Of a stretch of 64,000 nucleotides of DNA, positions 52,392 through 64,000 are shown piece after piece. Below the pieces are notes generated by a model, which saw only the letters and a program-made list of their open reading frames with translations, ran no database searches and was not told where the DNA came from. The stretch lies in the NCBI GenBank assembly GCA_000499405.2, contig HG738140.1, positions 14,847,967 to 14,911,966 of the forward strand, read 5' to 3'. The stretch's first letter is position 1, and each line of letters starts with the position of its first letter. A program made the position numbers and the translations under genes. The stretch comes from Onchocerca volvulus. Its lineage: Eukaryota > Nematoda > Chromadorea > Rhabditida > Onchocercidae.

Positions 52392-53920
52392 AATCAAGCA
52401 TTAATGATGGAAATGCATTAGCGATGTTTTGCAGCAGACTGTGATTTTTTATATTTATTATTTTTTATTGATATTCCCAAAAATTTGATGTAATTTATTT
52501 TTACAGACTTCACATTTTTTCGATTTTAGCTGTTTTATTGAGTATTCTACTCGTTGTTCCAGAAGCAAAAAATTTTCCATTGCATTAAAACTAAAATATA
52601 TTTGAAAAAATAAATGAAACGTGATGGTTAACTTTAAATCACGCTATTCTTTATTAAATAATTTACGATACGTTGATGGGATTTGTTTAAACTTGATTAT
52701 TCAACTTTTTTTTTTTTTAGTTTAGTTTAATCCGCGATTGCCGCAGGCCCTATTTTTATTCGTATAATATAATCCTTTAATGAGAACAGAATATTATCTT
52801 TATTGTTGCTAAATTAAATTTAATTTTTTGAACTAACTTCTGTTCTTGTTGGACCAGTGTATTCGGTATTAAATAAAAATATTTTCTGAACATAAGCAAT
52901 TGCACAATTATAGTGACACGTGAAGCTGTCGTTTTTTTCTATACTTTCTTTTGTACTGAATTTTCTACACTTCTAATTTTATTTAGATTCGTTTGCTTAT
53001 TCGACATTTCCAATAATTCCTCAAGATTTCCAGAACGTATTACTTTACTATATTTGATATTGAGTGATATATATGTATAAGAATATTCACTTGTTATTGG
53101 AAGTAAAAAAAAAATGCAGTTCAGGCTGACTTAAGCGGGGTAAGATGTGAAAGTTGTCCTTCAGTAAGTCTTAAATTGATAAAATCTATATTGTTAACAC
53201 CTATCATCAATGATATCCAGCAAAAAAAATTCCTAAATTCATGTAATTATCCTGCACTTATCGAATTGTCATGAATTGTTCTAATAGAAATATAACTTCG
53301 TTGCCAGGTAGATAATACCAAACGTTTTTACAAATAACGATCAGTAATATGCATATTTAAAATTTGGTTCTTTTTTTATTCTATGCTTAGCACGTGCTGT
53401 ACTTTTCTACTTCAAATCATGAGTGTTTTATTCCATCTTAGCTCTCACGTCCATACGCACCCCTATACACATGTAGCTTTCATTTTTAAAATATTTTACG
53501 TAACAAATGTTTAAAAAAGTAGTAAATGCTTATATAAAACTTATCAGTTCGTAAATTTATGAATCTTTCATACTCATATATTCATTCCCAATTAATTTCA
53601 TATTTTACGCAATAAATATTTAAAAAAATAATAATTGCTTATATAAAATTCATCAGTTCGTAAATTTACAAGTCTTTCATATTTAGGTATTACTTCTTTT
53701 CCACTTAGTTTCAGTATAGTTTATAAAAAACGAAAAATATAGTACTTTAAACTATAAAAGATGTAATTTATATATATATATATATTATGGAATAAAAAAA
53801 AAAGGAGTTTAGTAAAAGTGCTTGATTAAAAAACAAAATTGTTAGTTTTAACCTTTATTTTTTTTTTCTATAATTTCAATATAATCATCGAAATGATACT
53901 CATTCTGAAATCATTTAGAA
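52392..53920. other. 3' flank of coatomer gene, intergenic
   Basis: No coding exons seen. Holds the AATAAA-like signal near 52608, a tandem duplication and a (TA)n tract near 53771-53785. Confidence 0.5.
53491..53708. repeat. Tandem duplication, 109-bp period
   Basis: Copies 53491-53599 and 53600-53708 share ATATTTTACG, ATGCTTATATAAAA-like and CATCAGTTCGTAAATTTA-like segments in order. Confidence 0.75.
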
Positions 53921-56207
53921 TTAGCTGGATCAGGCCATGCAGAGCGTGTCCAATCCAATTTGTCTATGGGGGTCGGCTACGCTTCATGTGTCTAGCTCCA
54001 GCTAATCTATATAAATAAAAATGTCAATATTCGTTTGTTCAAAAATCTTAAACCTCCGAAAGTTCTTAAACACACGTCTTATCTATATTAATTCAAAATT
54101 TTAGATATCGGAAAGTCCTTACCTATTGCTTTGAAATTTTGACACAGCGTTGCATTCGAATACGCGCATGTTTTTATACCGCATTGCTGTAGCTCAGTTT
54201 GATTAAATGGAAAAAAAAAAGAGGAAGCGAGTGTTTCTAGTGTTGGGGAAAAAACTTAAACATTTTAATTGATTTGTTTTTTTGGCTGGATTGGAGACTA
54301 ATTCATGCTTTTATATTAGGCTAGGTCAGCAATAAGTGTGAAGAGGTATTTTTTGTCTTGTGTGCAGAGATGAATGCTGCTGAGAAATGTTTTATTGATA
54401 GACGAAGAGTATTTCTTCGTTTTTAAAAAATTATCAGAGAATATCCAAGCAAGTTAATCACTGGGTTATTCTTTTCTTTATCGATAATAGACAAGAATAC
54501 TATTCAAGTGAATTGCCGGATTGTTGATATTATTGTATCGCGTGGAATCCTTAGAACTCCGAACTGTTACTGTTGCTGCGTCGATCTTTGTCGTTTATCT
54601 GTGAATTGGAGCATTTTGCTGTTAAACGTGTTGTCGTTCCCTTAAAACTATGTCGCACCACTTGATCTTTATTATTTCTTATTTACAATTATTGTCATGG
54701 CGTTATTTGACATTTTTCAGTTTTCGCCCACATCTAATATGTTTAATTTCACAATACATGTGATTATACAATATTTTTTTGTTGTTCCATTGTCTTTGTA
54801 GATATAGAAATTCTCTAGAACACGCAACATATAATTGTCCATGTGAGAAGCAATCCATCTCTAGATCTAAACACACAGTTCGAAAGGTTGACCCTGAATT
54901 TGGTTGATAAGAGAATGCAAACGCCAATCGAATTGGGAATTGCAATATCTTAAACTGAAATGGCATATCCGTTGGTATCATAGGAATGCGAGGAATAAGG
55001 ACATCTTCATCCTTGAAAGGTCCTGTCAAAATTGTTGCCTCTACGACATTGCTCATTAATTTTTTACATTAATTTTTTTTTTGCACAAATGGCGTGCTGT
55101 CGCTAAATTTTGGCTGGTTGTTGTTTCGCAACATGATAATTGGATAATTGGTACATCGATTTTCAACTTCAATACATGCGGGTGGCATCCCTGGCAGATC
55201 GAGTGGATTCAAAAATTCTGTTGGGTAATTAACTGCTTCATCTACTTCTACAACAGTATCGACGACTTATATGTGACTGTCTCGCACTGAATGTAATACT
55301 GAATAACATTGTTAAGTTCGTCGACATCTTTGTTCTTGTCCGCAAGAATAGCTCGTTCACTCAGCCAATGGAGGTTCTTATAATTAGTTTGAATGTCGGG
55401 AAATATTTTTTTCAACCAATTCTTCTTTTGATGTTACTAAATTGCAGAAGTTATGAGGCGATGAATTTCTTCCTCTGGTAAATCAATCGTTACCTCTCTG
55501 TTCCCAATTTCGAGCACGTTAAAATTAACTACAATAACGCATATTTGTAGTTAATTTTAACATCTTTACGTGTCGCCACAAAGTAGAGTATTTCAGGCAA
55601 GCATTTAATTCGTTTGTTGGTGTCGACTGACGATTTATGGGTATTGTTTGCCTTAAATCTCCTGCAAGCAATTATTGTGTTCCCAAATGGTCTGATATTT
55701 CCACGCAAATCTTGCAATGATCTATCAAGAGCCTCGACCGATTTTTTATGCGCCATTGTACATTCATCCCAAACAATAAATTTACATTTTTGCAATACTT
55801 TTCCCACGTTTTCTGGAAATGTTGCGTGTGGGAGTTTCAATGAGTTGCATGCTCCATGGCAGTTCGAAGCGGAATGAGCAGTTATTCACCTGGTAGCAAT
55901 GTTGCAGCTATTCTGGACGATTCAAGAGCTAAGGCTATGCCATTTTGGGATCGGATTGTTTCCAGAATCAACCGAATTAGGAACGTTTTACTAGTTCCTC
56001 CTAGCGCATCTAAAAAGAAGGTTCCTCCAACTCCTTTATTGATAGTTTACATTATTCGATCGTAAATGCCTTTTACTCAAACGTCAGCTTAGGAATATTT
56101 GATTGCATATATGATAAAAGGTCATTCGTGTTGTAATTTTGTTTGCGACGCAATTCCACATCGAGCGAAGTAGCAGCAACCCGATTCGGTGATGCATTCC
56201 CAATTGA
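53921..56207 (-). mobile_element. Helitron copy with broken helicase (2,287 bp)
   Basis: Read on the minus strand it begins with TC after an A (56207-56206) and ends CTAA before a T (53924-53921). Two imperfect GC-rich hairpins lie just inside the 3' end (about 53930-54000). It is collinear with the copy at 1628-3883, similar in length, and the two lose similarity at the same base on the 5' side. It carries helicase pieces but no Rep domain. Confidence 0.8.
54703..55840 (-). pseudogene. Helitron helicase remnant
   Basis: The minus-strand piece at 55840-55529 contains KCKFIVWDECTMAHKKSVEA and LDRSLQDLRGNIRPFG, the DEAD-like Walker B region of the helicase. The piece at 55056-54703 contains EATILTGPFKDEDVLIPRIP, IPTDMPFQFK and FSHGQLYVACSR from its C-terminal end. 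A frameshifted segment separates them. The DEC motif is better preserved here than at 3154-3522, where it reads GNK. Confidence 0.8.
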
Positions 56208-56326
56208 TTATTTAGAATTGATTAAGAAATTTATTATAAATTTTCATAGTAATTACAAGGTTTATCATCCAATTATTATTCGCTACAACTGGACGAAATA
56301 AACTATCTTTCATTGTCTAACACTAA

Positions 56327-58188
56327 TCTGCCTATATAAATAAAAATTTAAATCATCGTTGCTATTATTTGGTACATAAGTTTGCAATCTTTCCATCGAT
56401 TGCTTTCAAATTTCAATGCAATTTTGTATTCGAATGGCCGCTTTTTTTTTATTTAGAAATATCTACTTTTTTTTTAAACCTGTCACACCTGTGACAGGTG
56501 AGAGTAAGTGAGCGAACACCGATTGATCCGGGATTTTCATGCAACTTTGCATTCGAAGTTTATTTTCATACAAGTTGCATTCGAATAGGCGCATGACCGA
56601 TTTCAAATTTTTTTATGAATAAGTCGCATTCTAATCTTTTCGTTTATTTCTTGATTTGTGAAGTAAGTAAACGGACTGAATTTATCAACCGCATCTAGCT
56701 GTTACTTGCTATGTAATTTCGAAAACTCTTATCGATTGTTTTTCAAATTTCGGAACTACTTTGCTTTTGAATAGGCGCCTATTTCTATTTCTATATATCT
56801 ACTTTTTCTTTTTACCTGTTACACAAGTCAATCTCGAGAACTATTCGAATGTAATCTATCTGCTTTAGTTCATCCAAATAATACCTCGCAAAAAGTTAAA
56901 CTTAGGTCATCGTATTCATCCAGCGGAAGGAACGCGACGATTAATTGCAAATCAAACTGAGGAAGAATGAGCATCAGCAAATGAGCGAACAAGACTGAGA
57001 ATAGCTCAAATGCAAGTAGAATGACATACAACCAGACTTGAGGGTGCACAGTTGCGAGCACATCGATCATGTTCTGCAGCTTCAGATCTGCTTCATTCTC
57101 AACAGAATGAACGCGACAGGCTGAAAGTGGCTGAAAGACATCAACGAGAAACAGAAAATCAGACCAAACACGATTCCGTATTCAGCAATCATGCGGTTAA
57201 AATAGCCTTGCATTCTGGTACAATCCAGCTGATGATTATAATATAAGCCCGCATGTTCTCACTGTTACTATGACTGAATATTTCCCTATTGCAGGGTTTT
57301 AAATTTAATGGAGAAACGAAAGGAATGTGTTGCGTCTGCCGAAAAATTAAACTGCCTCAACTTGAAGAACTGCCAGAGCCGTTGTAAAGTTTGTTTGCCA
57401 GATATATTGCCGATGCCTGTCATTAGGAATACAATTCCTACTTCCAAATAAAGTCGTTTGGTGCAGAAATCGTAACAATATAATTCACGCAACTTTCAAT
57501 GTGAAAGGACAAATTTATCACAAAGCCGGATATCTGCTTCTGCTGCCAGATGGTCAACAGAAATTCAACAGTCCGACAATTCAGTTGAATAGTAACCTTT
57601 TCTATCAGCGACAAGGGAAAGAATAACCCAGTGATCAGTTTGCCTGGATATTCTCTGATAATTGTTTGCTAGAAGAATCACTCTTCATCAGACAATAAAA
57701 CAACAGGATTATCACTATCATATAAGATTCGAAAAACTTCTTTACACTCATTGCTGACTTAGCCTAATCACAAAAGCAAGAATCAGTCTCCAATCTAATC
57801 AAATTACAAATCAAATTACAATCAGTTTTTTTCTCCAGCACTAGAAACATGCTGTTTCCCTTGTATTTTTTTCCACTTAACCAGACTGAGCTAAAGCAAT
57901 GCATGTATATAAAAACATGCGCGTATTTGAATGCAACATGTATATAAAAACTTGCGCTACTCGAATGCAAAATTTTAACGCAGTTGATAAGTACTTTCGG
58001 ATATCTAAAATTTTGAATTAATATAGATAAAACGTGTGTTTAAGAACTTTCGGAGGTTTGAGGTTCTTGAACAAACGAACATTGACATTTTTATTTATAT
58101 AGATTAGCTTGAGCCGGACCCGCGAAGCACGGCCGGCTCCCATAGACTAGCTGGATCGGCGACGCGGAGCGTGGATGGGTACAGCTAG
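56327..58188 (+). mobile_element. Helitron copy (1,862 bp), non-autonomous
   Basis: Starts TCTGCCTATATAAATAAAAA after an A and ends GGGTACAGCTAG before a T. Two tandem GC-rich hairpins (about 58103-58140 and 58151-58180) precede the end. It keeps a degraded N-terminal coding piece near 57296-57390 with KFNGETKGMCC-like and KIKLPQLEELPEPL-like segments, but no helicase. The next Helitron begins at the following base. Confidence 0.75.
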
Positions 58189-60472
58189 TCTGTATGAATA
58201 AAAGTGTAAATTGTTGTATTTTTGCAACCTTTTCACCGATTGCTTTCAAAATTTGATATATTCCAATAGGCACTCTTTTTTTATATAGACATATTTATTT
58301 TTTTCCACGTATCATGCTCATTACAGTAAAAGTAAATGGCAAACTGAATTTTCTGACCTCATCCTACACCACACTTTCATGAGCGGACAGAATTTTTTGG
58401 CCACGCCTTTATCAGCGGATTAAATGTATTGACCATGCCTATTTCTTGCTTTCACTTTTATACAACGTTTTAAGTTCTTCGCTGATTGATTTGAAATACA
58501 ACGTTGCATTCGAATAGGCGCGTGTTTAAACTTTTCCGTTTATTTGTGGCTTTGTGAGGAATGTAGTCGCTTAGTAGAAATGTCGAGGTCAGGTCATGAG
58601 ATATGTAATGAAATATTTCGTTCAAGCAGTTTATGAATTACCTTCCTGACTTCTAATATTAAGTCGTGTCTTGGATTGCCTCTTCGTCTTAAATGTTCGT
58701 TGTTCATTTTGACACAACCTTTCAAGTTCTTTACCGATTGAAATTTTGCATTTAAATAGGCCATGTTTCCATATAGATACATTTACTTTTTTAAAACATG
58801 TTTATTCCTTTCCATAGGGATAAACATGTTTCCCACCAAAATATCTTCAATTAACAGATGAGCAAAGTGAGATCAACCAATTATAAGCCGATATGTTGGA
58901 GATCAGGAAAGGAAAAAGAGCCCTGAAAGGTTCAGATTTTGGAGCAGAATCAGTTCAAGTTTGACGACAGTTCAGTTCAACAAACAGTTCAGTTCGGGGG
59001 TTTCTACACCTACCCTGCGACAATTTTAGAATAAATACAGATCGACACAGCAATAGCAGCAAATCAACAATCAAGGAATTCTATTCTTGTCTACAAGTGA
59101 AAAAGGCTTCTGACTTCTGTGAGGGCATTCTCAAAGAATTTCGAGGAAGTTCAGGTGCAATCGATCTAATTTTAGTTCATCCAAATAATTCCTCGTAGAA
59201 GATCAGATATAGATCATCGTACTTGCGCAGCGGAACAAAAGCAACGAATACTGCAAATCAAACTGAGGAAGAACGGTCATCAAAATAAACAAAGAAGGCA
59301 AAGAATGCTCAAATGAGAGCAGAGCGACGTGCAGTCAAATTTAAGGATACACGGTTTCGAACACGTCGATCGTGTTCTGCAGTTTGAGATCTGCTTAATT
59401 CTGAACAGAATGAACGCAAAAGACAGAGAATAGCTGAAAGACGCCAACGATAAATAGAAAATCAGACCAAACACAATTCCGTGTTCAGCAATCACGCAAT
59501 TAAATTGCCTTGCATTCCGATACAATCCAGCTGATGATTATAGTTTAAGCCCGCATGTTCTCATCAGCACTGTGGCTAAAGTGTGTCCTTATTGCAAGGC
59601 TCTGAAATTAAATGGAGAAACAAATGGAATATGTTGCGCCGCCGGAAAAATTAAACTGCCTCAATTTGGGAAGCCGCCAGAGCCATTAAAAGCTTTATTT
59701 TTGCCGAATATACTGCCAAATCAAAGCATTTCTTATCTATCATCAGGAAATATAACTCATGCTTTCAATTGACGTCGTTTAGCGCAGAAATCGTAAAAAC
59801 ACAACAATTTATGCCAACTCTCAAAGTGAAAGGACAAATTTATCGTGAAGCCCGCTTCCTGCTTCTGTTGCCAGATGGTCAACATAAATTCAACAATCCG
59901 ACAATTCAGTTGAATAGTGTTTTTCTCATCAGCGACAAAGGAAAGAATAACCCAGTGATCATTCTGCCTGGATATTCTCTGATAATTGTTTGAGAAGAAT
60001 CACTCTTCATCGATCAATAAAATCTTTATCAGTAGGATTCATCTGTGTTGTACAAAACACAAAAAACCTTACACTTATTGCTGATCTGGCCGAATCACAA
60101 GAGAAGAATCAATCTCCAGTCTAACCAAATCAAATTACAAATTATCAGTTTTTTTTCCCTCACACTAAAAACATCTCTTTTTTTCCACTTGACCAGACTG
60201 AGCTACAGCGAAGCATATATATAAAAATATTCGAATGCAACGTTGTGTCAAAATTTCAAAGTAATAAGTAGGGACTTTCCGATGTTTAAGGTTTTGAATT
60301 AATATAGATAAGGCGCGTGTTCAAGAACTTTTGGAGATTTCAGATTTTGAACAAACGAACATTTACAATTTTATTTATATAGAATAGCTGCAGCCGGACA
60401 CGTGAAATGTGGCCAGTCCCTAGACTAGCTGGATTGGCCACATGGAGCGTAGTCGTAGTCGAGTCCAGCTAG
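58189..60472 (+). mobile_element. Helitron copy (2,284 bp), directly abutting the previous one
   Basis: Its 5' end, TCTGTATGAATAAAAGTG, follows the CTAG of the preceding copy with no spacer. Its 3' end is GAGTCCAGCTAG before a T, with diverged twin hairpins before it. It includes the TGTTTCCC(A/G)CCAAAA module near 58817 and an N-terminal RepHel remnant, and lacks Rep and helicase domains. Confidence 0.75.
59572..59993 (+). pseudogene. Helitron RepHel N-terminal remnant
   Basis: The frame at 59572-59772 reads CPYCKALKLNGETNGICC with GKIKLPQFGKPPEPLKALF, the cysteine-containing N-terminal region of Helitron proteins. After a frameshift, 59769-59993 continues with MTSFSAEIV, MPTLKVKGQIYREARFLLLL and DGQHKF, the segment that normally precedes the Helitron-like Rep domain. 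The catalytic Rep part is absent. Confidence 0.75.
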
Positions 60473-61107
60473 TTCTGCTACAAAATTGGCATAGCGTCTT
60501 AGAAGCAATTTCAGAAATTTTCTTTTTTTTTTTTTAAATTCTATTAAATGGGAAATGTTTCGGAATATTTGGGAATACTTTAAATTGTGTTAAATTATAT
60601 TTATTTCATTTCATAAATGTGTAATTTAGTGGATAGTATGGTATTATGATATGATTGATTGGTTAATGTTGGAAGAAATCAGATAGATATCATGTATCGC
60701 TAGAGATATGATCTATCTCATTAAAGATATGAGATATGATTTGCTAAAGATATAATCGATAGATATGACTGTGATTAAATCAGGCGTGATTTTTAGGCCA
60801 ATATCTTAGACGTTTGCCAGTTTTAGTTATCAGGAAGTCCCACATATACACATATAGTCTCACATATTTTGTCTTTCCCTTTGCTCTAAAAAAGTTGTGC
60901 CAATAATTTTCAATCCTTTTTATAAAAAGTATTCAGCAGCCTGAAGAATTGATTGAAATGCGCATTTCCTGTGACTAGTATGACAAACAAGATAAAGGAT
61001 CAAAATGAAATATAGTTTTGTGATCCCTATCAATTATATGTGTGGTATGTTACTTTATAATTGATAGGAATAGTTTAGCTATAATTTAAGGAGCTTTATG
61101 CTTCTTC
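60473..61107. other. Intergenic stretch
   Basis: No gene seen. A short AGATATGAT-type internal repetition occurs at about 60690-60770. Confidence 0.45.
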
Positions 61108-61523
61108 AATGACAGAAAAAAAAAGTGGTAATAATATAAGCTGCATAATTTCTATTCTTTCCACAAAATCCAATATCGATGAAATCTTAGGTTTTGATTA
61201 ATCATTGCTGAATTTATTCCTCTTTCCATCTCTCATCAGTCTTCTCCATTTGAGATTGCCAGATTTTTCCCTCAAATCTATTCGTGCCTTTTTCTTTAAT
61301 TTTATTTTTCAAATAATTTGCCCTAATTATGTTACTTACAGTACAGCTGTCAGCCATAGAAACAGCACATACATATTCTTGTTCTCATATATGCAATGAA
61401 TAGATCATATTTTTGACAAATTATTTAACATTTCAGATTGACATTCTACTTAATTAATCGTTTCAAACAGTGGAGTGATAGAAATGACAACAATAAAACC
61501 TCTCAAACCGCCGTATTTCGATG
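61108..61523 (+). repeat. First copy of a duplicated promoter and first-exon segment
   Basis: About 415 bp, from AATGACAGAAAAAAAAAG to the first exon of the zinc-ribbon-like gene, recur diverged at 62633-64000, there split by a 979-bp insertion. Shared landmarks are CCACAAAATCCAATATCG, CATTTGAGATTG, AGAAACAGCACAT, TTGACAAATTATTT and TCTCAAACCG. A TTTCAG acceptor 46 bp before the start codon (about 61437) is kept in both and is a likely trans-splice site. Confidence 0.7.
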
Positions 61524-62634
61524 GTATAGTACTTTTTATCATCCTTTATTATTTCAATTGAAAAAAACGTAAGCTTTCTTATAATAAGCATTTTTTTTTT
61601 TTTTTTCAGATATAACTGAGACTAACGCAATACCATCGTTTGACAACATCGAATTAGCTCTGAAAGGATGTTTTCGGACAGAATTTTTCGAGGATTTGAA
61701 ACTGTTAACTTTTGGATCAGAAAAGTCGAGTCCAAATTATCCACGGAAAGGTTCTGCTTAAAATGCGTTGCTTGAAAATGCTGATAGAAAGTAATATTTG
61801 TCTACGTTTGGGTGAAACTGAGAAAGACGAGTGAGGATTTTAAAAGTATAAAAATATTTTTGGTAATTTTTTTCATCTTTTTGATTCGAAGAAATTAAAT
61901 ATTTGCAGAATTTATCATTTGCGAACCATTTAATATTTCATTTACTTTCCAGGAGATTTTATCAAAAGACGATGTATCACTGATACAAGTAGTAGCAACA
62001 CCATGTTTCTTCCGACGTCTACAGATCAATCCGTAATGCGGCGAAGAGGAAAGGAATACAATGTAATTTAAATATTTTAATTGTAATTAATAAATGGCAG
62101 TTATCTCTAGTGCTGCACCGAATTCTGAATTAATTTGTGTAACACTAACATGTTTTTTCCATCAGCCAACAATGTCACCACTAATTTATTGATGGAGGAA
62201 GATATAATTTAAGCTGTTAAGCTTCACTACATATTTCTTTACAGTATAGTAAAAATACTGGAAATTGATTGAGATTTAAATCACAAAAAAAAAAAAATAA
62301 TAATTGAAAAGGTATTCAAGGATACATATCGAACAAATTGTCGGTTTTGTGATAGAATGTTGCGTACCATTGATAAACATCGCGAAGATCGGAAGCTTAT
62401 GTTACAATGCGAGCGTCGCAAATGTGTGAAGTAAGCTATTTCGCGATTACCGAATAAACGGGATATTTATGATTCTAAATGTGGATTAGAGTTATGCATT
62501 AGATTTTCTGCCGTTAGAATTTCAATTAATAAGTACGAAATAATGCTTGTTTATTTGCTGAAATTAATTAATCCTTATTATATTTCCCTTTAGTTTTTTT
62601 TTCTAAAACGCAGCATTTTAGATTTAAGGTTTAA
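61484..62634 (+). CDS. Small zinc-ribbon-like protein, unrecognised
   Basis: Exons 61484-61523, 61610-61750, 61953-62062, 62311 to about 62430, and a doubtful last exon 62622-62634 give about 140 aa. It starts MTTIKPLKPPYFDD, continues ITETNAIPSFDNIELALKG and FFEDLKLLTFGSEKSS, then a serine-rich stretch with a basic RRRGKEYN. It ends in a four-cysteine segment, NCRFCDRMLRTIDK then LQCERRKCVK. The CxxC plus CxxxxC spacing resembles the zinc ribbon before the catalytic domain of ISXO2/Merlin-type transposases, but no transposase domain follows. It could be a transposon-derived gene, a broken transposase or an unrelated zinc protein. The last exon ends next to the duplication boundary, so the true 3' end may have been lost. 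Confidence 0.5.
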
Positions 62635-64000
62635 TGACGGAAAAAAAAAGATGATAATCATATTAGGTGGCATAATTATTTGCCACAAAATCCAATATCG
62701 TGAAATCTTTCGTCTTGATTAACCGTTTGGCTGGATTCGCCCCTCATTTCCATCTCTCATAGACAATTTTGCCATTTGAGATTGACAGATTTTTCTCCTA
62801 GATCTATCCTGGCATTTTTTTTTTTATTATTTTTCACTTAATTTAATTATGTTACTAAGAGTACAGTTATCAACAATAGAAACAGCACATAATATCTTCG
62901 TTCTCATATATGCAATAAATAGTGTGGGGAAAATAATTTTGTGAAAGAGAGATTTCTGTTAGAAGAAAGAATTTATTAATAGATGGAACAGTTACGGACA
63001 AACAATTCCCATATCAGAAAAATCCGAAAACTGATATAAACAAGGGGTGTTAAAGGTCATGAAGCACTAATTTCAAACATACCAATAGGCCGATAATAGT
63101 AGGATAAACATGTTTCCCGTAAAACAGTCCAACTAACAGTTAAACAAAGCGAGATCCTGAGGCGCCAAATTGGAGATCAGGAAAGAAAGAGGGATTCCGA
63201 AAGGATATGTAAGGCTCGGATTTGGAGCAGAAATATATTCTTATTCCACTATCAGTCAACGAGCGCCTGCGTTTCTACAACACTCTTCTACAAGGGTTTT
63301 TTACCAACATTATTGTACAACGACCCCAGCAATAATCGATTCCAGTCAACAACAGGGAAAAAAAATCTTCTGTTCGAGCAACAAAGGAAAGAAATGCAGT
63401 GATTAGCCATTTGGATACTTTCGAATAATTGTTCGTTCGTAACTGTTCCCCATTTAATAAATACCTTTTTCTAACAGGAATTGTCATATTCACAAAGAAA
63501 TATTTTCATGACATCCCGAAAATATCCAACTTTATTACTGGATACATATCCTTGTTGCTAACACAAAAAGTACTGCTCCTTGATTATCGATTGTTATGTC
63601 GATTCAAGTCGAATTATCATTGTGGTCGTTGTAGAAAAAACTTTTGTAGGAATCACTTGTAGAGGACTAATCCTGCTCCAAAACCTTTTTCTTTTTTAAA
63701 TCTTTTCGAGAGCTCCTCCTTTCCTCATCTTTAACATCCCCCCTTATGATTGATCAAACTCGCCTTGTTTACTTGTTAATTCGAGCTTTTTGGCGGGAAA
63801 CATATTTATTGGCTTGTTGATCCATTTGAAACTATCTTCGCGCTTCTTGACCTTCAACACTCCTTGTTTACATTGATCATGTTTTTCGGATTTTCTAGAC
63901 AAATAGGCTATGTTTTTGACAAATTATTTCATATTTCAGGTTGTCATCATTCTGCTTAATTAATCTTGCAAGTAGTGGAATGATAAAATCTCTCAAACCG
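62633..64000 (+). repeat. Second copy of the promoter and first-exon segment, split by an LTR
   Basis: 62633-62922 and 63902-64000 together match 61108-61520. The final bases (AAAATCTCTCAAACCG) correspond to the first-exon coding sequence, so a second gene copy probably starts at the right edge. The ATG region differs (GGAATGATAAAATC instead of GAAATGACAACAATAAAACC), so this copy may begin differently or be broken. Confidence 0.65.
62923..63901. mobile_element. Solo LTR (979 bp) with 5-bp target-site duplication
   Basis: Comparison with the uninterrupted first copy defines the insertion exactly. It starts TGTGGGGAAAA and ends TTTTCTAGACA, i.e. TG...CA, and is flanked by AATAG on both sides (62918-62922 and 63902-63906); AATAG occurs once at the empty site (61399-61403). 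A 5-bp duplication and TG/CA ends fit an LTR left after recombination of a Bel/Pao- or Gypsy-like retrotransposon. No internal gag or pol is present. It contains the ACATGTTTCCCG module near 63103-63120 and an inverted relative at about 63786-63810. Confidence 0.65.

Noticed and set aside
63170..63493. Frames inside the solo LTR
   Set aside because: They do not resemble gag, pol or host proteins; they fall in the module shared with Helitrons.
1..64000. CRISPR arrays, bacterial (Wolbachia-like) inserts, rRNA or tRNA genes
   Set aside because: No regularly spaced repeats, no prokaryotic-style open frames and no cloverleaf or rRNA-like sequence were noticed by eye; a tRNA scan was not possible.

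Overview
The window is nuclear DNA of a nematode, probably a parasitic spirurid or filarial-type worm, though the species cannot be named. It is very AT-rich. Genes are split into many short exons with GT-AG introns and TTTCAG-type acceptors, several genes have a strong 3' splice site just upstream of the start codon (as used for spliced-leader trans-splicing), and the proteins read as metazoan. Short runs of N and a duplicated contig end show that it is a draft scaffold. Exon joins were worked out by hand from reading frame, splice sites and remembered family alignments; no search was run.

Layout. 1-7.9 kb (minus strand): an animal haem peroxidase homologue running off the left edge, whose distal catalytic residues are all replaced; a Helitron sits in one intron. 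7.33-7.57 kb: a 236-bp non-autonomous Helitron. 11.2-14.4 kb (minus): an unrecognised gene of at least 11 small exons, including 14-nt and 24-nt microexons. 15.2-15.35 kb: a cluster of nuclear-receptor half-sites between divergent genes. 16.5-27.6 kb (plus): a nearly full-length CACHD1/TAG-180-type calcium-channel alpha2delta-like protein (about 1,295 aa). 27.6-34.7 kb: no recognisable gene, only simple repeats. 34.8-36.2 kb (plus): an acireductone dioxygenase (ADI1) homologue lacking all four metal ligands. 36.3-41.1 kb: a contig-join duplication, unidentified exon-like pieces, and a rearranged Helitron. 41.1-43.9 kb (plus): a trypsin-fold serine protease missing its 5' end at a gap. 45.2-52.4 kb (plus): complete coatomer gamma (COPG, 878 aa). 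53.9-60.5 kb: three Helitrons side by side. 61.1-64 kb: a small zinc-ribbon-like gene, a second copy of its 5' region, and a solo LTR inserted into that second copy.

The genes do not form a pathway. The recurring theme is enzyme folds kept while their active sites are lost: the peroxidase, the dioxygenase and the degenerate MIDAS of the CACHD1 VWA domain. These are the most rewarding places to look. Mobile DNA is mostly one Helitron family whose copies carry broken N-terminal or helicase coding pieces and share a sequence module with the solo LTR.
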